Source: Clostridia bacterium (GTDB lineage Bacteria > Bacillota > Clostridia > Christensenellales > Borkfalkiaceae). Taken from it: a DNA stretch of 64,000 bases. Position numbers and translations under genes: made by a program. Below are positions 44,931-53,233 of this stretch, one piece after another (within the stretch, counting starts at the first letter, position 1; each line of letters opens with the position of its first letter). Location: NCBI GenBank assembly GCA_017621735.1, contig JAGASM010000023.1, positions 34,358 to 98,357 of the forward strand, in the 5' to 3' direction. The notes beneath the pieces are model-generated. The model did no database searches and was not told the DNA's origin. It saw only the letters and a program-made list of their open reading frames with translations.

Positions 44931-45039
44931 TTGATTGAAAAATTTTGCAAAAACACTTTCTTTTTCGGCGATTTTGTACTATAATTTAATCACATTATAC
45001 CAAAAAATAAGAAAAAGAGAAAGCGTTTCAGAGGAAAAA
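44931..45039 (+). promoter_or_regulatory. dnaA promoter region, candidate origin-proximal spacer
   Basis: The spacer is A/T-rich and divergent. TATAAT at 44980-44985 is the probable -10 box of dnaA; the -35 box is weak. AGAGGA precedes the dnaA ATG by 6 nt. I find no good DnaA box (TTATCCACA) in it, so the origin may be nearby rather than here. Confidence 0.5.
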
Positions 45040-46389
45040 ATGACGGAAAAAGCACACTACGAATTTTTATGGGAAAAAATTAAAGAGCGGGCGGAAAAAA
45101 TTGCCACCCCTATCGGCTACAATACGTACGTCGAACCGCTCGTTCCCGTTGATCTTATCAACAAGAAAATCGTCCTCCGCGCGGAAACGGAAATCGCCGC
45201 GAGCACGATTGAAAAATCGTTCAGAGGAAAACTGCGCGAAGCCATTTCGGCTGCGGAAGTGGGCTTGAACGACTTTATCGTCGTCGTCGACGGAAGCGAT
45301 ACGTATACGGTACACGAAGAGGCGGACGCCTTGCAAGAGGCGGAACCCGTCGCTCTCGATAAGCGGTATACTTTCGATTCGTTCGTCGTCGGCTCTTCCA
45401 ACAAGTTTGTATACGCCGCGGCAAAATCGGTTGCGGAAGCGCCGGGGGAAAACTTTAATCCCCTTTACATTTACGGCGGAACGGGTTTGGGGAAGACGCA
45501 CTTGATGCAAGCGATTGCAAACGAGATCACCATCAAAAAGCCGACGCTGAAAGTGCTTTACACGACGAGTGAAAAATTCCTCAACGAGTACGTTGACAGT
45601 ATGTACGCGAAAAAGGGCGCGGGACGGGACAACGAAATCCGCTTCCGCAACCGTTACCGCAACGTCGACGTCCTCATCATTGACGACGTTCAATTTTGGG
45701 CGGGAAAATACGGGGTACAAGAAGCCTTCTTCCATACCTTCAACGAACTCTCCGCACAAAATAAGCAAATCGTCATTTCGTCCGACTGTCCCGCAAAGGA
45801 CTTGACCACACTCGAAGAACGCCTTCGCACCCGTTTTGAAGGAGGCTTGATTGCAGACATTCAACCGCCCGATACGGAAACGAAGGTCGCCATCTTAAAG
45901 CGCAAGGCGCTTGAAAAGAAATACGTCATTCCCGAAGAAGTGCTTTCTTTCCTCGTGCGCGGATCGGACAACAACGTGCGCACCTTGGAAGGACGGCTGA
46001 ACAAGGTCATCTTCGCAAGCAAATTGCACGAAGCGCCTATTACGCTCGCACTTGCGGCGACCGCTTTGCAAGAATCGGTCAACGTGGAAGAACAGGAAGA
46101 ACTCACCCCCGAAGCGATCATCCGCGCGACCATTTCTTACTATTCCATTACGCGCGCCGATCTTTTAGGGAAGAGTAAGCGGCAAGAATTTGTTCGCGCT
46201 CGGCAAATTTGCACCTATTTAATGTGCGAAATGCTTTCCCTCCCCCTCGTTACCATCGGCAAAGAGATGGGCGGAAGGGACCACGCAACCGTCATTCACT
46301 CGCGCGATAAAGTAACCGAACTTCTCCGCGTCAACGACGCCATTGCAAAGGGCGTAAACGACATTAAGAGCATCGTGCTCAAACAGTAA
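45040..46389 (+). CDS. dnaA: Chromosomal replication initiator DnaA
   Basis: 449 residues from MTEKAHYEFLWEKIKERAEK. I choose the ATG at 45040 because AGAGGAAAAA precedes it; the frame is open for 35 more codons that include the promoter. Domain I is at the start, AAA+ with Walker A GGTGLGKTH and Walker B LIIDDVQFWAGK (FQWAGK is common; here FWAGK), and domain IV with GKEMGGRDHATVIHSRDKVT, the DnaA-box binding signature. Confidence 0.98.
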   Translation: MTEKAHYEFLWEKIKERAEKIATPIGYNTYVEPLVPVDLINKKIVLRAETEIAASTIEKSFRGKLREAISAAEVGLNDFIVVVDGSDTYTVHEEADALQEAEPVALDKRYTFDSFVVGSSNKFVYAAAKSVAEAPGENFNPLYIYGGTGLGKTHLMQAIANEITIKKPTLKVLYTTSEKFLNEYVDSMYAKKGAGRDNEIRFRNRYRNVDVLIIDDVQFWAGKYGVQEAFFHTFNELSAQNKQIVISSDCPAKDLTTLEERLRTRFEGGLIADIQPPDTETKVAILKRKALEKKYVIPEEVLSFLVRGSDNNVRTLEGRLNKVIFASKLHEAPITLALAATALQESVNVEEQEELTPEAIIRATISYYSITRADLLGKSKRQEFVRARQICTYLMCEMLSLPLVTIGKEMGGRDHATVIHSRDKVTELLRVNDAIAKGVNDIKSIVLKQ

Positions 46390-46390
46390 G

Positions 46391-46415
46391 AAAAGCCCCC
46401 GCGCGGGGCTTTTTT
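46391..46415 (+). terminator. dnaA terminator
   Basis: AAAAGCCCC-CGCG-CGGGGCTTTTTT lies two bases after the dnaA stop and 10 nt before the mnmG ATG. Its T-run runs directly into the AAGGAG ribosome binding site of mnmG, so some readthrough must feed mnmG, or a promoter lies inside dnaA. Confidence 0.85.
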
Positions 46416-46425
46416 AAGGAGTATT

Positions 46426-48294
46426 ATGACAGAATTTTCCGAAGGACAATACGACGCCGTCGTCATCGGTGCTGGACACGCCGGTTGCGAAGCCGCGCTC
46501 GCGCTTGCGCGCACGGGGCTTTCTACCGTCATGCTCACCTTAAACCTCGATTCCATCGGGTTTATGCCGTGCAATCCGTCCATCGGCGGAACGGCAAAAG
46601 GACACCTCGTGCGGGAAATTGACGCGCTCGGCGGAGAAATGGGCGTAAACGCGGACAAAACCGCCCTTCAAGTACGCATGCTCAACGTCGGAAAGGGCGC
46701 GGCGGTACAATCCCTTCGCGCGCAATCGGATAAAAACGCATACCACCGCGAAATGAAACGGGTGCTTGAAAACACCCCGCTTTTGCGTATCGTACAAGGG
46801 GAAGCCTCCGAAATTTTAACGGACGGAGGCAAGTGCGTGGGCGTAAAAACCGCATACGGTGGCGTTTTTTCGTGCCGTGCCGTCGTCATTGCGACGGGAA
46901 CGTATCTCAATTCGGACACCATTACGGGCGAAGTAATCGAACACAAAGGGCCGAACGGATTTTCCAACGCCACACGTTTGAGCGACGCGCTTTCCGCCCT
47001 TGGATATACCGTACGCCGATTTAAGACGGGAACTCCCGCTCGGCTTGACGGGCGCAAAATCGACTATTCCCGCCTCTCCGTACAAGAGGGCGATCCGAAC
47101 GTTTACCCCTTCTCCTTTTTGAGCGACGGCGTGCCGCAAGCGCAAACGCCATGCTATTTAACGTATACAAACGCGCGCACGCACGAAATTATTTTGAACA
47201 ACTTGGATCGCGCTCCCCTTTACAACGGAACGATTTCTTCGACAGGCCCCAGATATTGCCCTTCTATTGAAACGAAGGTCGTCCGTTTTTCAGACAAAGA
47301 GCGCCATCAACTTTTCCTCGAACCGGAAGGTGCGGATACGACGGAAGTTTACGTTCAAGGGCTTTCCACCTCCCTTCCGCACGACGTTCAAAAAGAGATG
47401 TACCGATCCGTCGAAGGGTTGGAAGAATGCGAACTCGTGCGCTACGCCTATGCGATCGAATACGACTGTATCGACACGCTCGACGTTCTTCCCACGCTTG
47501 AATTTAAGAAGATCGAGGGCGTCTACACGGCAGGACAGATCAACGGCACGAGCGGATATGAAGAAGCGGCGGCACAGGGCTTAATTGCGGGGCTCAACGC
47601 CTCCTTAAAGTTGCGCGGGCTTCCTCCCCTCGTTTTGCGGAGAGATCAAGCGTACGTCGGCGTTTTGATCGACGACCTCGTTACAAAGGGAACGGACGAG
47701 CCGTACCGCATGATGACTTCCCGCGCGGAGTTTCGACTCACTCTCCGCCAAGACAACGCGGACGAGCGTTTAACGCAAATCGGATACGATTGCGGGCTCG
47801 TAACCAAAGAGCGGTACGAACGTTTCCTTTCCCGCCAAGCGTTAAAGACGCAAACCCTCGACGCATTAAACGGACGCGCCGATCAAAAGACGGCAGACGC
47901 GCTCGTGCAAGAATTTGGCTACCCCCCGTTGACGGGAGGCGTTACGTATGCCGACCTCATTCGGCGCAACATCCCTCTTACGACGATCCGCGAACGATTT
48001 TCTCTTCTTTTTGATTTACCCAAGGATATCGCCGATTGCGCGGAAACGGAAGTGCGATACGCGGGCTACCTGAAAAGCAGTTACGAGCAAATTGAAAAGG
48101 CGAAAAAAATGGAGGAACGCTTACTCCCCCCCGACCTTGACTACTTACACGTGGAAGGATTACGGTTGGAAGCACGGGAAAAACTCGACCGCATCCGTCC
48201 CCTCAACCTTGGACAAGCGGAACGTATTTCGGGCGTAAACCCCGCCGACATTGCCGTTTTAATGGTCTATTTGAGTATGAAACGAGAAAAATAG
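46426..48294 (+). CDS. mnmG: MnmG (GidA), tRNA U34 carboxymethylaminomethyl enzyme
   Basis: 622 residues: FAD site VIGAGHAGCEAALALARTGL, NPSIGGTAKGHLVREIDALG, the second motif GQINGTSGYEEAAAQGLIAG, and the C-terminal helical domain (ISGVNPADIAVLMVYL). With MnmE and 5,10-methylene-THF it modifies the wobble uridine of several tRNAs. mnmG lies near the origin in many Firmicutes, consistent with dnaA next door. Confidence 0.98.
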   Translation: MTEFSEGQYDAVVIGAGHAGCEAALALARTGLSTVMLTLNLDSIGFMPCNPSIGGTAKGHLVREIDALGGEMGVNADKTALQVRMLNVGKGAAVQSLRAQSDKNAYHREMKRVLENTPLLRIVQGEASEILTDGGKCVGVKTAYGGVFSCRAVVIATGTYLNSDTITGEVIEHKGPNGFSNATRLSDALSALGYTVRRFKTGTPARLDGRKIDYSRLSVQEGDPNVYPFSFLSDGVPQAQTPCYLTYTNARTHEIILNNLDRAPLYNGTISSTGPRYCPSIETKVVRFSDKERHQLFLEPEGADTTEVYVQGLSTSLPHDVQKEMYRSVEGLEECELVRYAYAIEYDCIDTLDVLPTLEFKKIEGVYTAGQINGTSGYEEAAAQGLIAGLNASLKLRGLPPLVLRRDQAYVGVLIDDLVTKGTDEPYRMMTSRAEFRLTLRQDNADERLTQIGYDCGLVTKERYERFLSRQALKTQTLDALNGRADQKTADALVQEFGYPPLTGGVTYADLIRRNIPLTTIRERFSLLFDLPKDIADCAETEVRYAGYLKSSYEQIEKAKKMEERLLPPDLDYLHVEGLRLEAREKLDRIRPLNLGQAERISGVNPADIAVLMVYLSMKREK

Positions 48295-48297
48295 TAA

Positions 48298-48489
48298 AGC
48301 GCGCCCGTTTTTACGGGCGCGCCGCTTATTGTACTGCTTTCTTCCCACGCGGGAATTTTATTTTTTAATAGACGAAGCGCGCCCGTTTTTACGGGCGCGC
48401 CGCTTATTGTACTGCTTTCTTCCCACGCGGGAATTTTATTTTTTAATAGACGAAGCGCGCCTGTTTTTACGGGCGCGCCTTTTTTTTAA
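48298..48489 (+). repeat. Triplicated terminator between mnmG and trxB (78-bp unit)
   Basis: Two full 78-bp units (48298-48375, 48376-48453) and a third start (48454-48489), almost identical. Each begins with the hairpin GCGCGCCCG-TTTTTA-CGGGCGCGC. Only the third hairpin runs into a T-run (nine T at 48480-48488) and is a proper plus-strand terminator for mnmG. The first two copies have lost it and continue CGCTTATTG instead. Confidence 0.93.
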
Positions 48490-48492
48490 CAG

Positions 48493-49395
48493 TTATTTTA
48501 ATCCGTCGATATAATCGCATGCGGCGAGGGCGGCAATCGCACCGTCCGACATGGCGGTTGCAACTTGGCGCACTTTTTTTCCGCGGCAGTCCCCCGCGAC
48601 AAAAATCCCCTTCCGCTCGCAAACGCAACTTTCATCTACGTCCGCATAGCCGTATGCATTTAACGGAAGGACGTTTTGGAACGGCTCGTTTTGCGGAATC
48701 AACCCAACGGCAACGAATACGCCGTCCACGTCCAGCGAACGCGTTTCGCCCCCGGTTTTGATGACGACGCCGCGCAATTCCCCCTCTCCGTAAAAGGATT
48801 CTACCAAAGAGGAAAGAATCATCTCCACGTTTTTACGAGAAGAAAGTTGCTCTACCAACTTGCCCTCTCCCGTGAAATGGTCTAAATTTTGCACAACGTA
48901 TACTTTTTTTGCAACGTCGGAAAGGAGAATCGCCTCCTGAAGCGCCGAGTTTCCGCCGCCGATGACGGCGACCGTCCCGTCTTTATAAAACGCTCCGTCG
49001 CATACGGCGCAAAAGGAAATGCCGTTGCCGACGTACCCTTCTTCTCCGTCCACGCCGAGCATACGGTGGCGTGCGCCGACGGCAATGACGACCGCTTTTG
49101 CCTCGTACGTTCCGCTGTCCGTTTCAACCGTTTTTACCTCGCCGTCCGCAACGGAAAGCACTTCCGCGCACTCCATGTCCGCGCCCTGTTCGAGCACTTG
49201 TTCGACGAGTTTTTCGGCAAATTCATTCCCCGTCAGTTGCAAAAAACCGGGGATATTTTCCACTTTGGGAGAAAAGGTTATTTGTCCGCCGAACGTCCCC
49301 TTTTCGATTACGAGAACGCTCTTGTTTGCCCGACGGGCATATAAGGCGGCGGTCAGCCCCGCAGGGCCGCCGCCGATGACGATAATGTCGTACAT
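48493..49395 (-). CDS. trxB: Thioredoxin reductase
   Basis: 300 residues with the FAD site IGGGPAGLTAALYARR, active site CAVCDGA (about 130) and the NADPH site VIGGGNSALQEAI. It reduces thioredoxin. It begins 4 nt after the nrdD stop in the same operon, so it probably supplies electrons to the redoxin domain at the end of NrdD and to TrxA. Confidence 0.96.
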   Translation of the reverse strand: MYDIIVIGGGPAGLTAALYARRANKSVLVIEKGTFGGQITFSPKVENIPGFLQLTGNEFAEKLVEQVLEQGADMECAEVLSVADGEVKTVETDSGTYEAKAVVIAVGARHRMLGVDGEEGYVGNGISFCAVCDGAFYKDGTVAVIGGGNSALQEAILLSDVAKKVYVVQNLDHFTGEGKLVEQLSSRKNVEMILSSLVESFYGEGELRGVVIKTGGETRSLDVDGVFVAVGLIPQNEPFQNVLPLNAYGYADVDESCVCERKGIFVAGDCRGKKVRQVATAMSDGAIAALAACDYIDGLK

Positions 49396-49399
49396 AATT

Positions 49400-51760
49400 T
49401 TACGCCTTAATATATTTTTTGATATCCGAAACGCCCGCGTATTTTTCGACCGCGCCGTCTTTTACGACGACGAGGGTGGGCGCTTGCTTAATTGCAAACT
49501 CTTTTGCGAGATCCGCGTGTTCGTCCGCAAGCAGTTTTTCGTACGCGATCCCCGATTTATCGAGGAAGGAGCACGCAATTTTGCAGTTGGGGCAAGTTGC
49601 CGTCGTAAAGAGATAAACCCCTTCTTTTGCGTCCGCGCACCCACTTTCTTCCGCCTGCGCGGTGGGCGCACCGTGCGTCAACTTGCTCGTTGCAATGTTG
49701 TATACCTTTCTGTCTTTATACTCTTGCGCTTTGCCGTCGTTCCAGTTTTGAACGGGACGGTAGTACCCCGTAATACGGCTGTAAACTTCCGTCTTTTCTC
49801 CACACTCGGGGCAGACGTACTGTTCTCCCGCAATGTAGCCGTGATTTTTACATACCGAATAGGTGGGCGACAAGGTGTAATAAGGAAGACTGTAATTTTC
49901 CGCAATCTTACGCACGAGCGTCGCCGCCGCTTTCCAATCGGGCAACTTTTCGCCGAGGAAGGCATGGAATACCGTTCCCGAAGTGTAGAGCGTTTGCAAG
50001 CCGTCTTGTACGTCGAGCGCCGTGAAAATGTCTTCCGTGTACCCGACGGGAAGGTGCGAACTGTTGGTGTAATAGGGCGTTCCGCCGTTTGCGGATGCCG
50101 CCGTGATGATATCGGGATACCTCTTTAAGTCGTGCTTTGCAAGGCGGAACGAGGTGGATTCCGCAGGCGTAGCCTCGAGGTTGTACAAATCGCCGTATTT
50201 CTCTTGATAGTCGGAAAGGCGTTCGCGCATATGATTGAGCACTTTTTTGGTAAATTCTTGCGCTTTTTCTTGCGTGAGGTCGGCGCCGATCCACTTTGCG
50301 TTGAGCGACGCTTCGTTCATGCCGACAAGTCCGATGGTCGAGAAGTGATTGTTAAACGTACCGAGGTAGCGCTTGGTGTAAGGATAAAGCCCTGCGTCAA
50401 GCAACTTGGTGATGACCGTGCGTTTTACTTTAAGCGAACGCGCGGAAATATCCATCAAGCGATCAAGACGGGCAAAAAAGTCCTTTTCGTCCTTTGCCAC
50501 GTACGCAATTCTCGGCATATTGATGGTAACAACGCCGACGGAGCCGGTACTTTCGCCGCTTCCGAAGTAACCGCCCGACTTTTTGCGCAATTCGCGCAAG
50601 TCAAGGCGCAAACGGCAACACATACTTCTAACGTCGCTCGGTTCCATATCGCTGTTGATATAGTTGGAGAAATAAGGCGTTCCGTACTTGGACGTCATTT
50701 CAAAGAGCAACTTGTTGTTTTCCGTTTCGCTCCAATCGAAATTGCGCGTAATCGAATAGGTGGGGATCGGATATTGGAATCCGCGCCCGTTTGCGTCCCC
50801 TTCGATCATAATTTCAATGAACGCCTTATTGACGAGGTCCATTTCCTTTTGGCAGTCTTTATACTTAAAGTCTACCTCTTTTCCGCCGATAATACAGTTG
50901 AGTTCGGCAAGGTCGGCAGGAACAACCCAGTCGAGCGTGATGTTGGAAAACGGCGCTTGCGTCCCCCATCTGCTCGGCGTATTTACCCCGTAGATGAACG
51001 ATTCGATGCACTTTTTCACCTGATCGTAACTTAAATTATCAATTTTTACGAACGGCGCAAGATAGGTATCGAAGGAGGAGAACGCCTGCGCACCCGCCCA
51101 TTCGTTTTGCATGATACCGAGGAAATTGACCATTTGATTGCAAAGGGTACCGAGGTGCTTTGCCGGAGCAGACGTAATCTTTCCCGTAACGCCGCCCAAC
51201 CCCTCTTGAATGAGTTGTTTGAGCGACCAACCCGCACAATACCCCGTAAGCATGGACAAATCGTGAATGTGAATGTCCGCATTGCGGTGCGCGTTTGCAA
51301 TTTCGTCGTCGTACACTTCGGACAACCAGTAGTTTGCGGTGATCGCGCCCGAGTTGCTCAAAATAAGCCCGCCGACGGAATAGGTAACCGTGGAATTTTC
51401 CTTTACGCGCCAGTCGTTGATTTGAAGATAGTTATCGACGATTTCTTTATAGTCGAGAACGGTATTGCTGAGATTACGAATCTTCTCCCGTTGACGACGG
51501 TACAAAATGTACGCCTTCGCGACGTCGTCGTACCCCGCCTTGATGAGTACGGATTCAACGCTGTCTTGAATGTTTTCAACGGAGATCGCCCCGTCTTCTA
51601 CCTTCGGCTCAAAATCCGCCGTAACTTTCAAGACGAGGAAATCAATCACCTCGGGATGATAGTTTTTCTCGCAAGCGTCGAACGCCTGAATGATTGCCTG
51701 ACTGATTTTATTCAGATCGAATGCGACGACCTTCCCGTCGCGCTTAATAACGCTATACAT
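49400..51760 (-). CDS. nrdD: Anaerobic ribonucleotide reductase NrdD with fused redoxin domain
   Basis: 786 residues. An ATP-cone (1-95, MYSVIKRDGKVVAFDLNKIS) is followed by the class III catalytic barrel, a zinc site (VCKNHGYIAGEQYVCPECGE) and the glycyl radical loop RITGYY with Gly at about 665. Residues about 713-786 are an added glutaredoxin/thioredoxin-like domain with CPNC (723-726). It reduces NTPs to dNTPs without oxygen. The fused domain and the adjacent trxB suggest a thiol-dependent (NrdD2-like) enzyme rather than a formate-dependent one; this is inference. Confidence 0.95.
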   Translation of the reverse strand: MYSVIKRDGKVVAFDLNKISQAIIQAFDACEKNYHPEVIDFLVLKVTADFEPKVEDGAISVENIQDSVESVLIKAGYDDVAKAYILYRRQREKIRNLSNTVLDYKEIVDNYLQINDWRVKENSTVTYSVGGLILSNSGAITANYWLSEVYDDEIANAHRNADIHIHDLSMLTGYCAGWSLKQLIQEGLGGVTGKITSAPAKHLGTLCNQMVNFLGIMQNEWAGAQAFSSFDTYLAPFVKIDNLSYDQVKKCIESFIYGVNTPSRWGTQAPFSNITLDWVVPADLAELNCIIGGKEVDFKYKDCQKEMDLVNKAFIEIMIEGDANGRGFQYPIPTYSITRNFDWSETENNKLLFEMTSKYGTPYFSNYINSDMEPSDVRSMCCRLRLDLRELRKKSGGYFGSGESTGSVGVVTINMPRIAYVAKDEKDFFARLDRLMDISARSLKVKRTVITKLLDAGLYPYTKRYLGTFNNHFSTIGLVGMNEASLNAKWIGADLTQEKAQEFTKKVLNHMRERLSDYQEKYGDLYNLEATPAESTSFRLAKHDLKRYPDIITAASANGGTPYYTNSSHLPVGYTEDIFTALDVQDGLQTLYTSGTVFHAFLGEKLPDWKAAATLVRKIAENYSLPYYTLSPTYSVCKNHGYIAGEQYVCPECGEKTEVYSRITGYYRPVQNWNDGKAQEYKDRKVYNIATSKLTHGAPTAQAEESGCADAKEGVYLFTTATCPNCKIACSFLDKSGIAYEKLLADEHADLAKEFAIKQAPTLVVVKDGAVEKYAGVSDIKKYIKA

Positions 51761-51789
51761 ACATTTCCTCCTTAGTGCGTTGGAATATC

Positions 51790-51842
51790 AGTATAACATA
51801 TATATTGTGGAATGTCAATAGTTAAAACACAATATCTAGGGG
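51790..51842 (-). promoter_or_regulatory. nrdD-trxB promoter with two NrdR boxes
   Basis: TTGACA (51813-51818), 17-bp spacer, TATACT (51790-51795). Two NrdR-like 16-mers overlap it: on the minus strand CCCCTAGATATTGTGT (51827-51842) and CCACAATATATATGTT (51795-51810), separated by exactly 16 bp as in known NrdR operators. NrdR should repress when dATP is high. A GGAGG site follows. Confidence 0.8.
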
Positions 51843-51913
51843 GAATTTTTCAAAAAAATGATAATTTCTCGAATGAGGAAAAAAAGAAAAATATTTGCCG
51901 TTTTTCTTACGAA

Positions 51914-52318
51914 AACTGCGCTCTTCTGCCTCAACCTATGCAAAAACCAACGATATTACCGCGGCTTACTCCTCCCTCCGCGCTTGATAACGTTATAACG
52001 ACGGAGTTTCAAACCGCTAAAATCAAACAATTTGTGCGCCTCAACTACGCCAAAACCAACGATAAACCGCGGCTTTCCTCTCCCTCCGCGCTTGAAAACG
52101 TTATAACGACGGAGTTTCAAACCGCTAAAATCAAACAAACTGCGCTCTTCTGCCTCAACCTATGCAAAAACCAACGATAAACCACGGCTTTCCTCTCCCT
52201 CCGCGCTTGAAAACGTTATAACGACGGAGTTTCAACCCGCTAAAATCAAACAAACTGCGCGCCTCAACTACGCAAAAACCAACGATAAACCGCGGCTTAC
52301 TCCCACCGCGCTTGAAAA
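51914..52318. repeat. Tandem array of about 108-115-bp units between nrdG and nrdD
   Basis: Three units centred on CGTTATAACGACGGAGTTTC (at 51991, 52099 and 52214) and a partial fourth near 52280. Each contains a version of CTCAACCTATGCAAAAACCAACGATAAA, which resembles the adjacent nrdG terminator region (GCCAACCTGCGCAAAAGCCC). The array therefore looks like decayed duplications of that 3' flank. CGTTATAACG is a perfect palindrome. No protein-coding sense is apparent. The rest of the 646-bp gap holds the nrdD promoter. Confidence 0.88.
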
Positions 52319-52335
52319 AAACTCAAACAAAATAC

Positions 52336-52365
52336 GGGCTTTTGCGCCAACCTGCGCAAAAGCCC
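52336..52365 (-). terminator. nrdG terminator
   Basis: Perfect 12-bp stem GGGCTTTTGCGC, loop CAACCT, GCGCAAAAGCCC; on the minus strand GTATTTTGTTTGAGTTTTTTT follows. It lies 41 bp beyond the nrdG stop. Confidence 0.8.
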
Positions 52366-52406
52366 GCCGTTAAATAAAACTGTATCTACTTTTTCGCCCG
52401 CACCTT

Positions 52407-53093
52407 TCAAACGCCGCGCAAACGCGCATTCGGAACGTAGGGCACAACCGCCGCACGGAATCTTTCCATTTCTTCTTTGCAAACGGCGTGCATATTCCCG
52501 CCGATCAAATCACCCGAATCGACAAACTCCTGCAAATAATATTCTTTCGCCCCCGCAATCCATTTGCCGATACGGACAAAATCTTCCTCCCCGTGGAATT
52601 CGGCAACGACCGTCGTACGCAACTCGTAATCTACCCTTCCCGACAAAAGAAATTGCACGCTCTCCTCCACTTTTGAGAGAGAGAGGTTTGGAATCCCCGT
52701 CGTTTGCGCATATTTTTCCTTGCAATTTTTGACGTCCATGGCGACGCGGTCGACAAGTCCTTCTTCCACCGCACGGATAAGCCGTTGGGGGAACGCGCCG
52801 TTCGTATCCAACTTTACCGCATAGCCGAGCCGTTTGCATGTTTCTAAAAAGGGAAATATCCCGTCGCTTAAAAGCGGCTCTCCGCCCGAAACGCAAATTC
52901 CCTCCAAAAGCCCCTTTCTCTTATATAAATAAGAAAAGACCTCTTCTTCGTTTACCTCATCTTCGGGACGAAGCACCAAAGAGGCGTTATGACAAAAGGG
53001 ACAACGGAAATTGCACCCGCCCGTAAAGACGGTGCATGCAAGTTTTCCCACGTAGTCGAGCGTCGTCAATTTTTGAAAACCGTATAACTTCAT
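52407..53093 (-). CDS. nrdG: NrdG-type activating enzyme of anaerobic ribonucleotide reductase
   Basis: 228 residues from MKLYGFQKLTTLDYVGKLAC. The radical SAM motif is GGCNFRCPFCHNA (CxxxCxxC), and GICVSGGEPLLSDGIFPFLE follows. It makes the 5'-deoxyadenosyl radical that forms the glycyl radical in NrdD. It has its own promoter and faces the same way as nrdD. The ATG at 53091-53093 has no ribosome binding site and lies 7 nt after the -10 box, so it is probably leaderless. Confidence 0.93.
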   Translation of the reverse strand: MKLYGFQKLTTLDYVGKLACTVFTGGCNFRCPFCHNASLVLRPEDEVNEEEVFSYLYKRKGLLEGICVSGGEPLLSDGIFPFLETCKRLGYAVKLDTNGAFPQRLIRAVEEGLVDRVAMDVKNCKEKYAQTTGIPNLSLSKVEESVQFLLSGRVDYELRTTVVAEFHGEEDFVRIGKWIAGAKEYYLQEFVDSGDLIGGNMHAVCKEEMERFRAAVVPYVPNARLRGV

Positions 53094-53100
53094 ACTCAAA

Positions 53101-53129
53101 ATTGTAACACAGTTTTGAGCGTTTTTCAA
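53101..53129 (-). promoter_or_regulatory. nrdG promoter giving a leaderless transcript
   Basis: TTGAAA (53124-53129), 17-bp spacer, TACAAT (53101-53106), then TTTGAGT and the nrdG ATG. Confidence 0.65.
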
Positions 53130-53200
53130 GCCGTTCCGACGAATTTTTTAAGCGAATCGGAATATCTTGTGCCTTTGCAAAAAAAGCACCTCAAAATCTA

Positions 53201-53229
53201 TTGACAAAATGAAAAAAGCGTATTATACT
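53201..53229 (+). promoter_or_regulatory. pflA-pflB promoter
   Basis: Consensus TTGACA (53201-53206), 17-bp spacer, TATACT (53224-53229). Transcription should start near 53236, at the 5' edge of the riboswitch. Confidence 0.85.
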
Positions 53230-53233
53230 GTAA

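Noticed and set aside
44931..45039. oriC in the recF-dnaA spacer
   Set aside because: No match close to TTATCCACA is visible; the spacer is listed only as a candidate region.
51914..52318. Possible CRISPR array
   Set aside because: Whole units of over 100 bp are repeated without alternating short repeats and unique spacers, and no cas genes are present.
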